Positions 22,633 to 35,300 of a stretch of 64,000 bases of DNA are shown here, one piece after another. The stretch comes from Heliocidaris tuberculata (taxonomy: Eukaryota > Echinodermata > Echinoidea > Camarodonta > Echinometridae). The notes below the pieces were generated by a model. The model saw only the letters and a list, made by a program, of their open reading frames with translations, ran no database searches and was not told the DNA's origin. The first letter of the stretch is position 1. Every line of letters starts with the position of its first letter. The DNA is taken from the NCBI GenBank assembly GCA_025618425.1, contig CM046832.1:60539087-60603086 (forward strand), read 5' to 3'. The position numbers were made by a program, and so were the translations under genes.

Positions 22633-25600
22633 TTAGGCTTGCGATTCCTTTCCTGTTGTCCCTCCAAGATTCAGCACAACGTTGACAGGAAAGTTGGCAT
22701 CGGGGATTGCCATGGAAATGTTTGAATTCTGATTGCTGTTGAGATCCAAGGCAGAGAAGGGCGGAGACACACCGTCGTCATCACCGGGGGGAGGGGGACC
22801 GGTGTGGATGGGATGAGGGGGATCAACGGAAGGGGTCAGTGATGAGGGCTGGGACATGGATGATGTGCTATCAGTGGTGCTGGTGAGTTCCTGTTCCGAG
22901 GAAAAAAGGACCAGGACCAAGTGAATTAATGATGGCTAAAAGTGCAATCTATAGGTTCAATTTACCGATAGACAAGCTTACTAATGTCTTCTTTCTTCCA
23001 AGATGAACTGATAATTATTTCTTCAATCCTCCAGGTATGATATCCTCTCTGTGTATGCATGAAATTTCTTTTTCATACACTGGTTGTTGCTATTTAAGGT
23101 AATCCGCAGGAAAAGTTTTTGGCTCCCAATGGACAACTTTCTTTGAAAAGTATGTATGGAATTTGGAAACATTAGTAAAGCGATCTCTTGCATGCACATG
23201 AAACAGCCAGATGGCAGTTACATTAAATACTCAGCATTCCTGAGAAGCACCTTAAGTATTTGAACTAGGTGCATTTTCTAACAAAAGTGTAACAGGTTTT
23301 CAAATAATACTACCTCACAAGGCATCATTGTTTGAAAAGCGTGCTATGCTATAAATGTAAATGAACGTATATCAGGGGAGCGTTTCATCAAGCGTTTTGT
23401 CAGTGATTTTTATCCGACAACTGTTATAAGCTACTGAAATCCTTGCATCTGATTGGCTGAGTGAGAGCAAATTTATCGGATAAAATATCTGACAAGTCCT
23501 TTCATGAAACGCCCCCCTGGTTGTCATTTCAAGGTGCCTCATTCCACATGCTATGTATGGATATTTTATTCAATGAACTTGCAAAGTGAAATTTATTTTC
23601 GTCATCAGACACAGAACAAAACAAACCGCTGCAACCTGTTCATCAATTCTTGTTTTCACTATCGCTTTCTTTATGTCGGTATAAGGTAGATACAGAAAAT
23701 AAATTAACTTTCTAGTGGAATGTAGAAAAAATAGAAATTTTATTTTTTAGAGGGCTGCTTTAAAGAAGTAGAAGAGTTTTGTTTTTTTCTCCACAATCTG
23801 TCATCTCATCTGCTTTCATTACAGCCACCTGGGGAGCGTTTCATCAAGTGTTTTGTCAGTGATTTTAACCGACAACTGTTAGAAGCTACTGAAATCCTTG
23901 CATCTGATTGGCTGAGAGCAAATTTGTTGGTAAAAAATCACTGACAAAACACTTGATGAAACACTCCCCTGGAGTAATAAAATACATGTACATGCATATG
24001 CAGTATTACTCTGCAATTTAAGTCTGTGGTGTATTTTGCTTGTTTACTTTGTGGTTTGCAAAGAAGAGAAATAGGAAATAATGTAATTCTGTTCTTCAGC
24101 TGAAATGTATTTTTTTGAATGGATTCCATTTGTGAGGAACTCCTGAATGCAAATTCATGTGAGGATGCTAAAAATGCAAGGAATTGTTGGTTTGAATTTC
24201 TTTAACTTTCAATGTGATACTGACCATTGACCAATATACCGACTATACTGAGTACTGAATAAAGTGACTCTAGGAATAGGCAACTATGTAAAGGAGGCAT
24301 GCCACTCTATGTCAGGCTATCCTATCATACTACATGATTTTTTCCTTCTAAATACTTACTGTCTATCGTACATGAACATATATAAGTATTTTTACTGTTT
24401 TAGTAACTGTATTGTCACAGTACACTACTCGTTTTGCAGAATGGAATATATCTTTTGGAAAACAGGATATGAAATCTTTGAAATGGCCACATGCAGTGGA
24501 ATAGAGTGAGTCTTACAAAAGTAAAATGATATCAAGAAATCGGCAAAACCACTGCAAAACATGTATGGTACAGCGAAGGCCAAAGTGTGGTACACTGATC
24601 TGGTTGACGACACAGTGTGTAATGTAAGAAAGGTACGCAAGGAGAACAAATTTACATTGCTATTACAGAATTACATTCGACTTGATACTACTGCAAACAA
24701 ACTGCATGTGTACAAACTACAAAGTTCTGAGAAAAAATGTGAAATTGTACTTTAGAAAGAGTGCAAATCTCAAATTATGGGCATCAAGAGATGAAGAATA
24801 TGTTTCATGACCGGCAAACTTATTTCTCATTTTTTTACTCAAAGAGCGGAGAAAGTGCCAAGAAGCTAGTAATCATTTCCTTTATTCTTTTCCTTTCTGT
24901 TTATCAATTTTTGTTAATGCTATTTGGCAGCAAAAATGAAAAGACCTTATCTTGCTTCTATATTTTTTATTGTCATATCACAAAATTTTTTAAAAATATT
25001 GACAGTACTGTAGGCTAAATTTTCTATCTCTGCTAATTCTATGTTTCTCGATAATCAAAATAATAAAGCTCCATTTTTAGAAATTGTTGCAAAGCACTAA
25101 AATAGTATTCATTACTTCAACATCTTTCAACTAGTGTATTTACTGAATAGCAGCTCTAAATCCAACTTATCTATGATGTGGTTCTCTTTCTATCTATGTG
25201 TCAGACAAATGCTTATCTACCCATTAGCATCCATTTTTGTCTGTACTCTTCTTTTTTGTGTGTGAGGGGGGGTGTCTTGCTTTTAAATGTTCATCAATCA
25301 AATTCATATGGAGAAAAATATGTAGCCTAAAGGCTTTGCTTTTTGATTTTCTGCCTTAAATGCCTCCACGATTGGCTTGATCAAACATTTTAAGCTTTCA
25401 GTTGAATAAGAAGTTGCTACTGGCAGAGAAAAATAAAACAAATCATTGCTGGTCTCACAAACTGGCATACTCACATGGCCTTATAGTATTATATGTATGT
25501 TGGGTTGTGAAACCAGCAACGATAGTCATATTTGTAAAGGAATTGAAAATGAAATATTTAAAGACCAAGAGAAACTTTTTAAAGACCAAGAGAAACTTTT

Positions 25601-28359
25601 TAAAGACCCAAGAGGAGAAGAAACGTTTATAAAAGAAAGAGATAGAGAACAAAAGATGAATAATCCACGAAGAGAGAATAATAGAAAAGATAGAAACAAG
25701 GGGCACACAGGATAAAAGCTAGAGAGAGAGAGAGACAGAAAGAGAGACAGAGAGAGACAGAAAGACAGAGAGACAGAGAGAGAAACAGAGGAAGGAAGAG
25801 ATGTAGGCAGATAAAATAACGACTGACAAGAAATATAAACAGAAAAATAAAGCTTAAAATGTAGACAAACAGATACTACAAGATAAAGAGAGGAAATGCA
25901 GGAGAAAGAGAGAGAGGGAGAAAGAAATAAACTTATAAAAATATAAAAAGAATGACAGTAAAAGAAGAAGACCCCAAAGAGACAGAATGGAATGTGCAGC
26001 ATGCTTACTATGCTTTCTATCTTGCTCAGCTACTCATGCAAACAATGTAGGCGGGGTGACAGCAGCTTCCATCATGAGCCATAATAACCTCCCGTTACCT
26101 GCCCACTAGGGGTCAACGATGTATCCTCTCCGTACCCCTCTCCCGCCCCTACAGCCCCTCCAGCCGTCCTCATCTTCAGCATGGCCTGGAAGCAGATCTC
26201 CGCAGCAACGCTCAGTGACTGACAAATCTCCTCACCACCGCTGTCTGTCTCAAACACGTGGCATGTGTACGTCGGCCGACCTCCGCTGTCGGCTGGCCGG
26301 GATATTGTGATGAACGCTAGTAACCTGGGGGATAGGGGGGGAAATCCCAACAATAAAGACTGTTAATGAGGACAAAAGAACAGTATTTGTCATATTTAAA
26401 ATAATCCCCTTAATTTTCATGCCTCAAAATGAATAGAGATTCAATTACAGTTGTTGGTCCTCGTTCGAGTTTATAATTTTGGAACTCTACTATGAAAGAA
26501 GATAGACTTTGTACATAAAAGAAAAAAAAAAAATTCTGATTTGTTTTGCACCCTATCCTCATCATGTCATCTCATTACTAAGCCTAATGTTTTTTAGCTA
26601 AACATTAATTTACATTTGCCACTCTCGACCCAGGTGTGGTACACGTCGGTCAGTACCTTGTAGCATTTGTTCCTTGAATGCAATGAGTGCTGATAGCAGT
26701 TGCCAGAGCTATAGCCGAAGGAATAAATTTCTAAATTCCTTTGGAAAATATCATTATTGTTGTTTAATAGTGACCTTTACCTTTTATTTTCCTGGTGAGC
26801 AGCCCAGAAGGAGATATTTTTCAAGTGGAAGTAAGCTCTCAGGGAATTATTACTAGGGTCTTCTAACCTGGATGAAGGAAACAAGATTAGAGTGATGAGG
26901 TACATGTGTATGCAATTCACTTGCAATATGTCATATCTCATTCTGTAGAATAATAAGTACAAGATATCCCATTCAAACTACTGTGAGAGGTAAATGTACA
27001 TCCAAAGAAACATTAGGTGTTCACTTTCACACTCTCCTTCAATTTGTGTACAGTAAAACCATACATTTTGGGAATTTTGCAAGTGCTCAAGGGGTCGTAT
27101 TCCGAAAAATATTTTACCTCCAATTTTGGAGACAGATATCTTACATGTCATAACCATTCTACACTCATGATGCATCATTGGTTAATGACTCTGGAGAGGT
27201 GGCTGCATACGCGGAGGACATCTACATAAATGTTAAATTAGCCAATGAAAATTTGTGACTTACAATTTGGTTAGGACAACTGCAATCCATTCCCTGTACA
27301 GATAAAATTATTTCCGAATGACATTCCAGCTTTATGAAAGCTTCATGCCAGAAGAGGAGAATATTATTCCAAGTAGAATATTACTTCCTATTAGATTAAT
27401 ATTGCAATCTTTAAAGGGAAAGCATGATCTAATACCTTATGCTGTCATTTGTAATAATCAGATTACATTCCGTCATTCGAAAGACATTGTGTATGGCACG
27501 AGCGGCCATGATGTGTCGTATTGTCTGCATGAGGATGTCCAAGCCCTTGTCTCGGTTGACCTCCATTGACCCCAGGAAGCGAACCACATACTGCTGAAGG
27601 AATCCTGGGATGTTGGATTTACCTGTAAGAGAGATTATCATTGCAATGATCAAGTTATATTTCCACAGGAAATGTCTGCCTCAAGAGTAGAGTTCTAATT
27701 ATAGATCAGCACACTATATAACAATTCTTGATCAAATCATCCAATAGCACTTCAGTCATAGAGGATTTGCTTAAGTCAAACTGTGAAAGAATAAAGTTCC
27801 CACTTCAGTTATACTTGTTGAACAATAAAATGAATCTATATGAAATGAATTCTATATGAAGTGTAGACAAGAAACTCTAGCTACATACAGCAAATTCAGT
27901 TTGATGTTAAAGATGGTCTTGCAGGAGTTCCTAACATCCTAAAGTACCTAAAATATGCGAAGTTTCCCTGAAAGAGGGTATAATAAGCAAATGGAAGGGG
28001 CTCATAAATTTAGAAAACAGATAAAGGGCATGAAGAAGAAAAGGAAAGAAAGAGCAAGAGCAAACACGTGAGAAAGTGTTGACTTACTCTGTTCAACTCT
28101 TATCTGTCCTGCAGGCTCACTGAAAGGGTTGATCCTTCTAGGAGGGTTATCCCTCTGCGTGGGGCTGGCTTTGACCAGCGATTGGGGCACTGTCTCCCCT
28201 GGAGATATCATGTCAAACGATATGGGTGTGGTCGGTAGTATGCTGTCGAATGGGGAAGGGGGAGGGGTCGCTGGGACGTCCTTACTCCCCGACCTTGACC
28301 TCTGACCTTCATTTGGTCCCTTGGAGCTGTAAGATGGAGATACATTTCAAAGATAGTTA

Positions 28360-28416
<57 letters not shown>

Positions 28417-29382
28417 CAAAAGTTCACAATAAATGAATAATATTATATATTATTATATATATATATATATATATAGAATTACAAGCAAAATGCCTCATGA
28501 TTTCCAAAGACTTAATTTCTTAAACATAATGAACTGGCATTACAACACATGGACAAGCTTTAGAAATGGCTCACTGTTTCCTTTTTTAAGTACTGATATT
28601 TGTTTTAAGGCTATGATATAAGAAAGGTAAGACAAATGTCACTCTGTTTGCATCTGGGTGTGATTGTCTGAGTGATTTTGGTATTTACAGGCATGTGTCA
28701 ATATGATCTAAATATTTACACATTGGATAAAACTTTGATGTCACCATCCAAAATACCTGACTCCTAATTCAAATTGAGGTTATGATGATTGTCTATGATG
28801 AAGGATACACAATCAAATCATGAGAGGACTAAGGCAAGGGGATTTGTCCTTACTTGTTTTGAAGTGTCGTTGGCCTCTTTGACCTGGTCCCAGTCATACT
28901 CCCTGAGGGTGAACTACCTCCGGAGCTGACCCCTTGAACAGATCCAGAATCCTCACTCACGATACTACCCTGTTAACAAATAGTAATTAACAGATAGAAT
29001 ATTTAAAATAAAAGCAATGTTCAAAATATCAAAAATATCAAATATCTCAGAGGATATACATATGGTGCCATTTGAAAACTGACCCAACAGTGAATAAGCC
29101 CTTTACAATGCTGAGAGTCATGAAGTGGATTAAGTTTCAACTAGAAGCAACACCACAATAGATGATTCAGAAAATGCTATATATTGGTTCTCCGTACAGG
29201 ACATTTTAACAACAAAAGACACCAAGTTCCAAGGCAATGCTGCTGGCTTTTGCAAATACCTCTGTTGGAATGCTATGATCTCAGAAATTTTCATGATACA
29301 ACATTTGCTGCAGCTACTTTTGCTCAATGCTTCATCTCGTCAAAGATGCAATGCTGGGCTTGAGCTGCCATTATTATTATTA

Positions 29383-29473
<91 letters not shown>

Positions 29474-29487
29474 AATTATTATTATTA

Positions 29488-29519
<32 letters not shown>

Positions 29520-29544
29520 GTTATTGTTATTATTATTATTATTA

Positions 29545-29633
<89 letters not shown>

Positions 29634-29667
29634 GTTATTATTATTATTGTTATTATTGTTATTATTG

Positions 29668-29705
<38 letters not shown>

Positions 29706-32354
29706 AATTTATTTGGCATTTCAAAGATACAATACAATGATAGAGTGAAGTACAAAGTGATCACAAATGATTCAGCTTCCCCTGATGCACCCCCTGAAGT
29801 TGCCTGGAAGAAAAAAAGGAATGTTGAATTCCTGTGACCCTTGGGGCTTTCCCATCGACTTCAGGAAATGCACCAGGGCAAGCAAGAACATGAACACACA
29901 CAAATTGAAATATATAAAGCCTAAAATATACATAGAACATTATATAGAATTTAACTGCCTGGCAACATACCATCTGAGGGTGGACTTTGCATATTTATTT
30001 CAGTAAACATATATATAGTACCGGTAGTCTTGAATTATATGAATGCAGATTATCATGTCACATTTCAATAAAACGACCAAGAGTGAAGTTGGGAATTTGA
30101 TTATAATCTGACCACAGAGCGACTGTTGCTGGAGTATGTCTTGTACAATCTTCAAAGAGATTGAAATGAAACACAAGTTGTACAGAATTTGTGTGCTTAC
30201 CCTATTGCTTCCTGATCCAGCGCTGTAGTCCGAGTTGATGTTCCTGATGGTACAGATCCATTCCTCTCTGTCAAGGGTACTCATTGTCTGAAGATGTACT
30301 GACCTAGATGAGAATATGTCAATAGAGAGAGTGGGGTAAGAAGGATAATACCAGAAAGAACGAGAAAGAGCAGGAGTGAGAAAAATGAGAGGAGTGAGAA
30401 GGAGAGGAGAGAGAGAGAGAGAAAGAGGGGGGGGAGAGAATGAATGAGGAAAGAGATAGAGAGATAGAGAAGAAACCAGGAAGAAAGAGAGTGAGAAAGG
30501 AAGATGTGAAAGAAATTCTTTTCAAAAATAGTAGTTATTAAAGAAGTATAAATGCATCAAAAGGTTAAAGTTAAATATGTCAGAGTCAAAAATTCTACAA
30601 ATTACAGTCTTGAACAGGTATAAACCTGCATATAAAGTTTAGAAGATGTAGAGAGTATAAAAGAGGTACATATGAGAAAGAAAAAAGAGGATTTGAGAGT
30701 TTAAAAAAAAAAAAAGGATAGAATTTTTAAAAAGAATGTATAGATTGCTTTGAGGTAAAAATATGCATGAAGAGATTCAGACAAGTTTAAAAAAAAAGAA
30801 TGTTATGATCCAGATGATGATTGCCAAAATGAATGAACCAAAAAAGATGAGAAAGTTTCAGACTATAATACTTCACTCTGTGTTATCTCTTTGTTTATGA
30901 CAAAAATTATGGAACCATCTGAATTTATTTTTGAGAAAGTGGTACTTACTTTTTCTGGTCCTGGATACTTTGAATATGAAAGACAAATCGACGATCATCA
31001 ACGTCCGATGGTTGCACCGTACATGCCTCTAGATCTATCACAAGGCTGCCTCCAATCTGTAAATTATGTCAAATAGTTGCCCTGTATGTGAATGCTGTAC
31101 AGTCTATTATGGAATGATTTTCTTGAAATATTTTTCTTGCTACCCCAGCAACTTCATCAAACTGACTCCAAACTAACCAATAATATGGCCAATCAAGAAA
31201 ATGTAATTTATTTGGTCTGCTGTCGGTCTGGTGACGGTCTGGTGTCGGTCTGGTGTCGGTCTCATGACTGAGGTATGAAATGCATGTTTAAATCCTTATT
31301 CAATACACTCCCTGATGTGTGCAAACTGCCACCTGTATCTACTGAAAGTTCTCTTGCCTCCTCGAGCAATAGCAAACTGAGTCTAACACACATAACTAGT
31401 AAAGACTTGAGGTAATTGCAGATTTAATGAAGCAGCCTGTCAAGAAATGCACTTGGCAGAGGTCAAGTGAAGTAGCATGCCAGTAATCAGTGACCAATCC
31501 CAAGGGATAAGCCTAATGCACCTGTCATCGTATAAATCAAGGAGGGCTTAAAGGGGTAAGTCCACCCATAGATCAATCGTGTTTGAATAAAATCAGATAA
31601 TGACAGATACAAGTCACTGAAGGTCTGAGAAATATTTAGGATAATCGGTAAGAAGGTGATGAATTACGTTTTAAAGTCACGACGGATCAAAAAAAAATTT
31701 GTGTGCGAGCAACTCTCTGTTTGTTTTGCAAACAAATCCTACCAAAGATATCCAGCTTGCCCATTGTTGATAAAGAAATAAGATCTCTTCTATGGAGCAG
31801 GATATGTACGACCATGCAGCAAACGACAACTTTAGGAGAAGAATTGGTTCCCCTGGAGAAATATTTATATTTATCTTTTTCGTGTGTGTGCGTGTGTCTA
31901 AGTTCATATGTAGGGAGTAGTTCCACAGGTTAACTTGCTCCAAATTAAAGCATTGAGCTGGCTGCCAATCTATTCTGATATTTATTCCAAATAATATTAA
32001 ATATATAATAAAATCCAAAATGATTTCAGGGTGGACTCCACCTTTAACCCCACTGGATTCTTCCAATGAGCACAGGAAAACGTCACGTACACAAGTGAAT
32101 ACTTGGGATGCCATAGAGTAGTTCGTTGCCAAGGGTGAAAGGATATGGGAATTAAAGAGGATATCCACAGTCATTGCCATGGCTCCAACTGAATCAAACA
32201 TCATGTGCTAATTGGTCACACACAGATGTACATTGAAAAGACTTTGGGCTCTAAGATCTTCTCCTTCTCCTTCTCCTCCTCCTCATTCTTCTTCTTCTCC
32301 TTCTTCTTCTTCTTCTCCTTATTCTTTCTTTTTTCTCTCCTCCTCCTCCTCCTC

Positions 32355-32392
<38 letters not shown>

Positions 32393-35300
32393 TCTTCTTC
32401 TTCCTCTTCTTCTTCTTCTCTTTCTCCTCCTCCTCCTCCTCCTCCTCCTTCTCCTTCTCCTTCTCCTTCTCCTTCTCCTTCTCCTTCTCCTTCCCCCTTC
32501 TCCTTCTCCTTCTCCTTCTTAACTAGCCTATTACTCCAATTGAAGGGAAACAGAATCTTGCTGCTTAAATCAAAGAAGTATTTAACAAAATGCTTCTCTG
32601 GTATACCAAACTGTATATAGGCATTAACAGAATGGTGTATTATCAAAGTGAATAAGTACTCACATCATTTTTGGCTTGACTCATAAGATTACTCCCTTGG
32701 ATGAAAAAGTACTGCCGTTCCCATCTGTGAGTAAGGCCCGATTTCCTACTCATCAAACAATCAGAAGTACAATGATTACATACATCATAAGTCTATATAT
32801 GGGACTGGTTAAGTGATGTGGAAAAGGTTTGCCACTTAATTGCCAAAAATTGGGAGAACAATACCAAGATTGAATTACTTTCATAGAGTAGGAATTCAAA
32901 ACATTGTGAGTTTGCCGAAAACATAGATAATCAAAACACAAACATACTCAATCTGGTTTGAACATCATCAAAATTTGTTATGTCATCTATAAATACACCC
33001 TTCAACTGTGTTTGGGTAACTACTCTTCAGACCTGCATATCGACATTCAATTCTAATACCATACAGGGACAGTGCTGAGAAATGTATAGTATACAGTGCT
33101 CAAACCGGAAAGAAAATTTGAATGGTCCTAAAAGTACATAGTCAATAAAGGAGGTATTAAAAAAAATTGATAATATACCCTGAAAAAAATATAAGTAAGA
33201 GCACACTCTTAAGGGATTACAACTGAAGAAAAATAAATTGATTGTAGGAGGAATCTCTTAAATTCTTACAATCTGATCCACAGATAGCCCCCTATCTGAT
33301 GGCGCCTCCTATTGATGACCTTTGGAGGCATCTGGAGGTCAGGGGTTGGCTCAGGCACGTAGTAGTATGGGTTCTGTGTGTCCAGTTCTCTGACCTGCTC
33401 TCTGGCTCTCTCACACGTCACACTCATTTCAGTCATGACTCTGTTAATATCAAGCAAATCATAACATCTCATGATCCCTAGGGTAAGCTTTTAAATAGAG
33501 GTCTTGTCTATTGGAATGCCACATCCTATATCATTGTTGATGAAAGTTAACATTTTCTGGCTGTTAAATACATGGTCTGCTCCATATTCAAATGAAACAA
33601 ATTAGAAAATTGAATTAAAACTCTTTTTGTATCAACATTCTATATATATGCTTTACCTTCATCTCTTTAAAATATATTATTTATGTCATGGCTACAAACA
33701 GAATATTGTTATGTATCAGTGACATTTAATAACATACAATATAATACATGTTTTCAGCAAAAATATCTATTCATTGCAAAGGGACTTCTAGAATAAGAGT
33801 ACTTTTGCCAAACTCTCTTTGCTGTGGAAAAATGAAAGTTTCAAAAGATTCAAATATTCTGGCTTACTGTCAAGATTAGCATAAAATGAAACAAAATTTC
33901 AAATTGTTCAATTCTATGCATTCAAGACATGTTCTTACAAAAATCTCCCCCATCCTTAGTAAATTTACAATAACAAAATATAAAGAAAATTAATGATCTT
34001 GATTATGATCATGACCTTCAAGGTGAAAACGATACATAAATGTCCATGTTTGATATATACGAGATATGACCTTACCCCTGGACACTTGTGTTGATATCTG
34101 AGAGGTATTCCTCTGTTTGTCGTGTGAACATCTGTGGTCCCATCTTAACAAAGGCCATGTGTGCTTGGAGATAACCAATCATAGGTTCCAGGAGGGCTGT
34201 GGTCCGTTTGTACTGCAGCAGGTTGAGGGCAGTGTAGTAGTTCATGGCAGTCTGCAAGATAAACAAACAAAAGTTTACTATACATAACTTTAGAAAAGCA
34301 TCTCCAGTTACATGGGAACTCATATTTTGGTAGATGGAACATTTTCAAAATTACCATTATTCTGGCAGCTGTCACCTCATATTCAGGCAGCGAGGTGGTC
34401 TATTTGTAATTTTCATTTCTTATTTAGCCTACTTTGATGACAAAATGAAATTTTCGCTATAAGGTAGTGTACATATTTTTGTTCACTCACTCGGAAATCA
34501 TAAAAGAAAGAAAATTTATATTTCAGCAAGAGACGTTAGCCCTCTTGTGTCCGACAGTTTTTGGGACAAAGGTCTATTGTACAAAATGTTGTTATTAAAC
34601 TAAACATGGAATAATGTCTTTCCAACTTTTCAGTAAGAATCAATGCACTGTTATTACTTTTTTTTTTGTTGCTGCTGCAAATATAAATATTTTCTTAATT
34701 GAATACAAACCTGTTGTAGCTTCTTCCGACATGCATACAGCTCATCGTTGACCTCAATGCACTGCTTAGTGTCGTGTTCCCTCTTTTTGGAAACCTTGCT
34801 GTATTTAGACAAGACTCCTTCATGATCTACAATTTAAAAAAAACAAATAAAAACAATACAATAAACTACAGTCAAATCTACTTTAAACTTTTTCTATAGT
34901 AAGACCACCTGTCTTCAAAGAACATGGCCCCATTTCATAAAACTTGTTATCAATAACAAGTTACAATAATTGTTATAAGCTACTGGAATCCTTCAATCTG
35001 ATTGGCTTAGGGCAAATTTGTCACAGAATTGGAGCAGTTGTTATTAGTAAAAAAATTTATGAAACAGGGCCCAGATGGGTGTTGAAATAGTATTCCTTTA
35101 AGGGGGGGGTGTCAATTGAGTACCCCTCTTGCAGAGGAGGTGTTTATGTGGTATCCCTTGTGGTGGTTGCTGATATAGCATCCCTTGTGGAGAAGTTGAT
35201 ATATCATTTCTGAGGGGGTGGGGGGTGGGGAAGAGAGATTTTAATATATTATCCCTTGCAGTGGGGGGGGGGGGGGGAGAGGGGGTGTTGATATAGAATC

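Noticed and set aside
25526..26002. 158-codon minus-strand frame
   Set aside because: Low-complexity Ser/Leu/Phe sequence from the GA-rich tract in an APPL intron.
29275..29748. Poly-Leu, poly-Tyr and poly-Ile frames
   Set aside because: They are produced by the TTA microsatellite in three frames.
31677..32204. 175-codon minus-strand frame
   Set aside because: It spans a TTAA MITE end and has no domain; it lies in an APPL intron without matching splice phase.
32205..32646. Poly-Leu, poly-Ser and poly-Glu frames on both strands
   Set aside because: They come from the CTT/CTC pyrimidine repeat.
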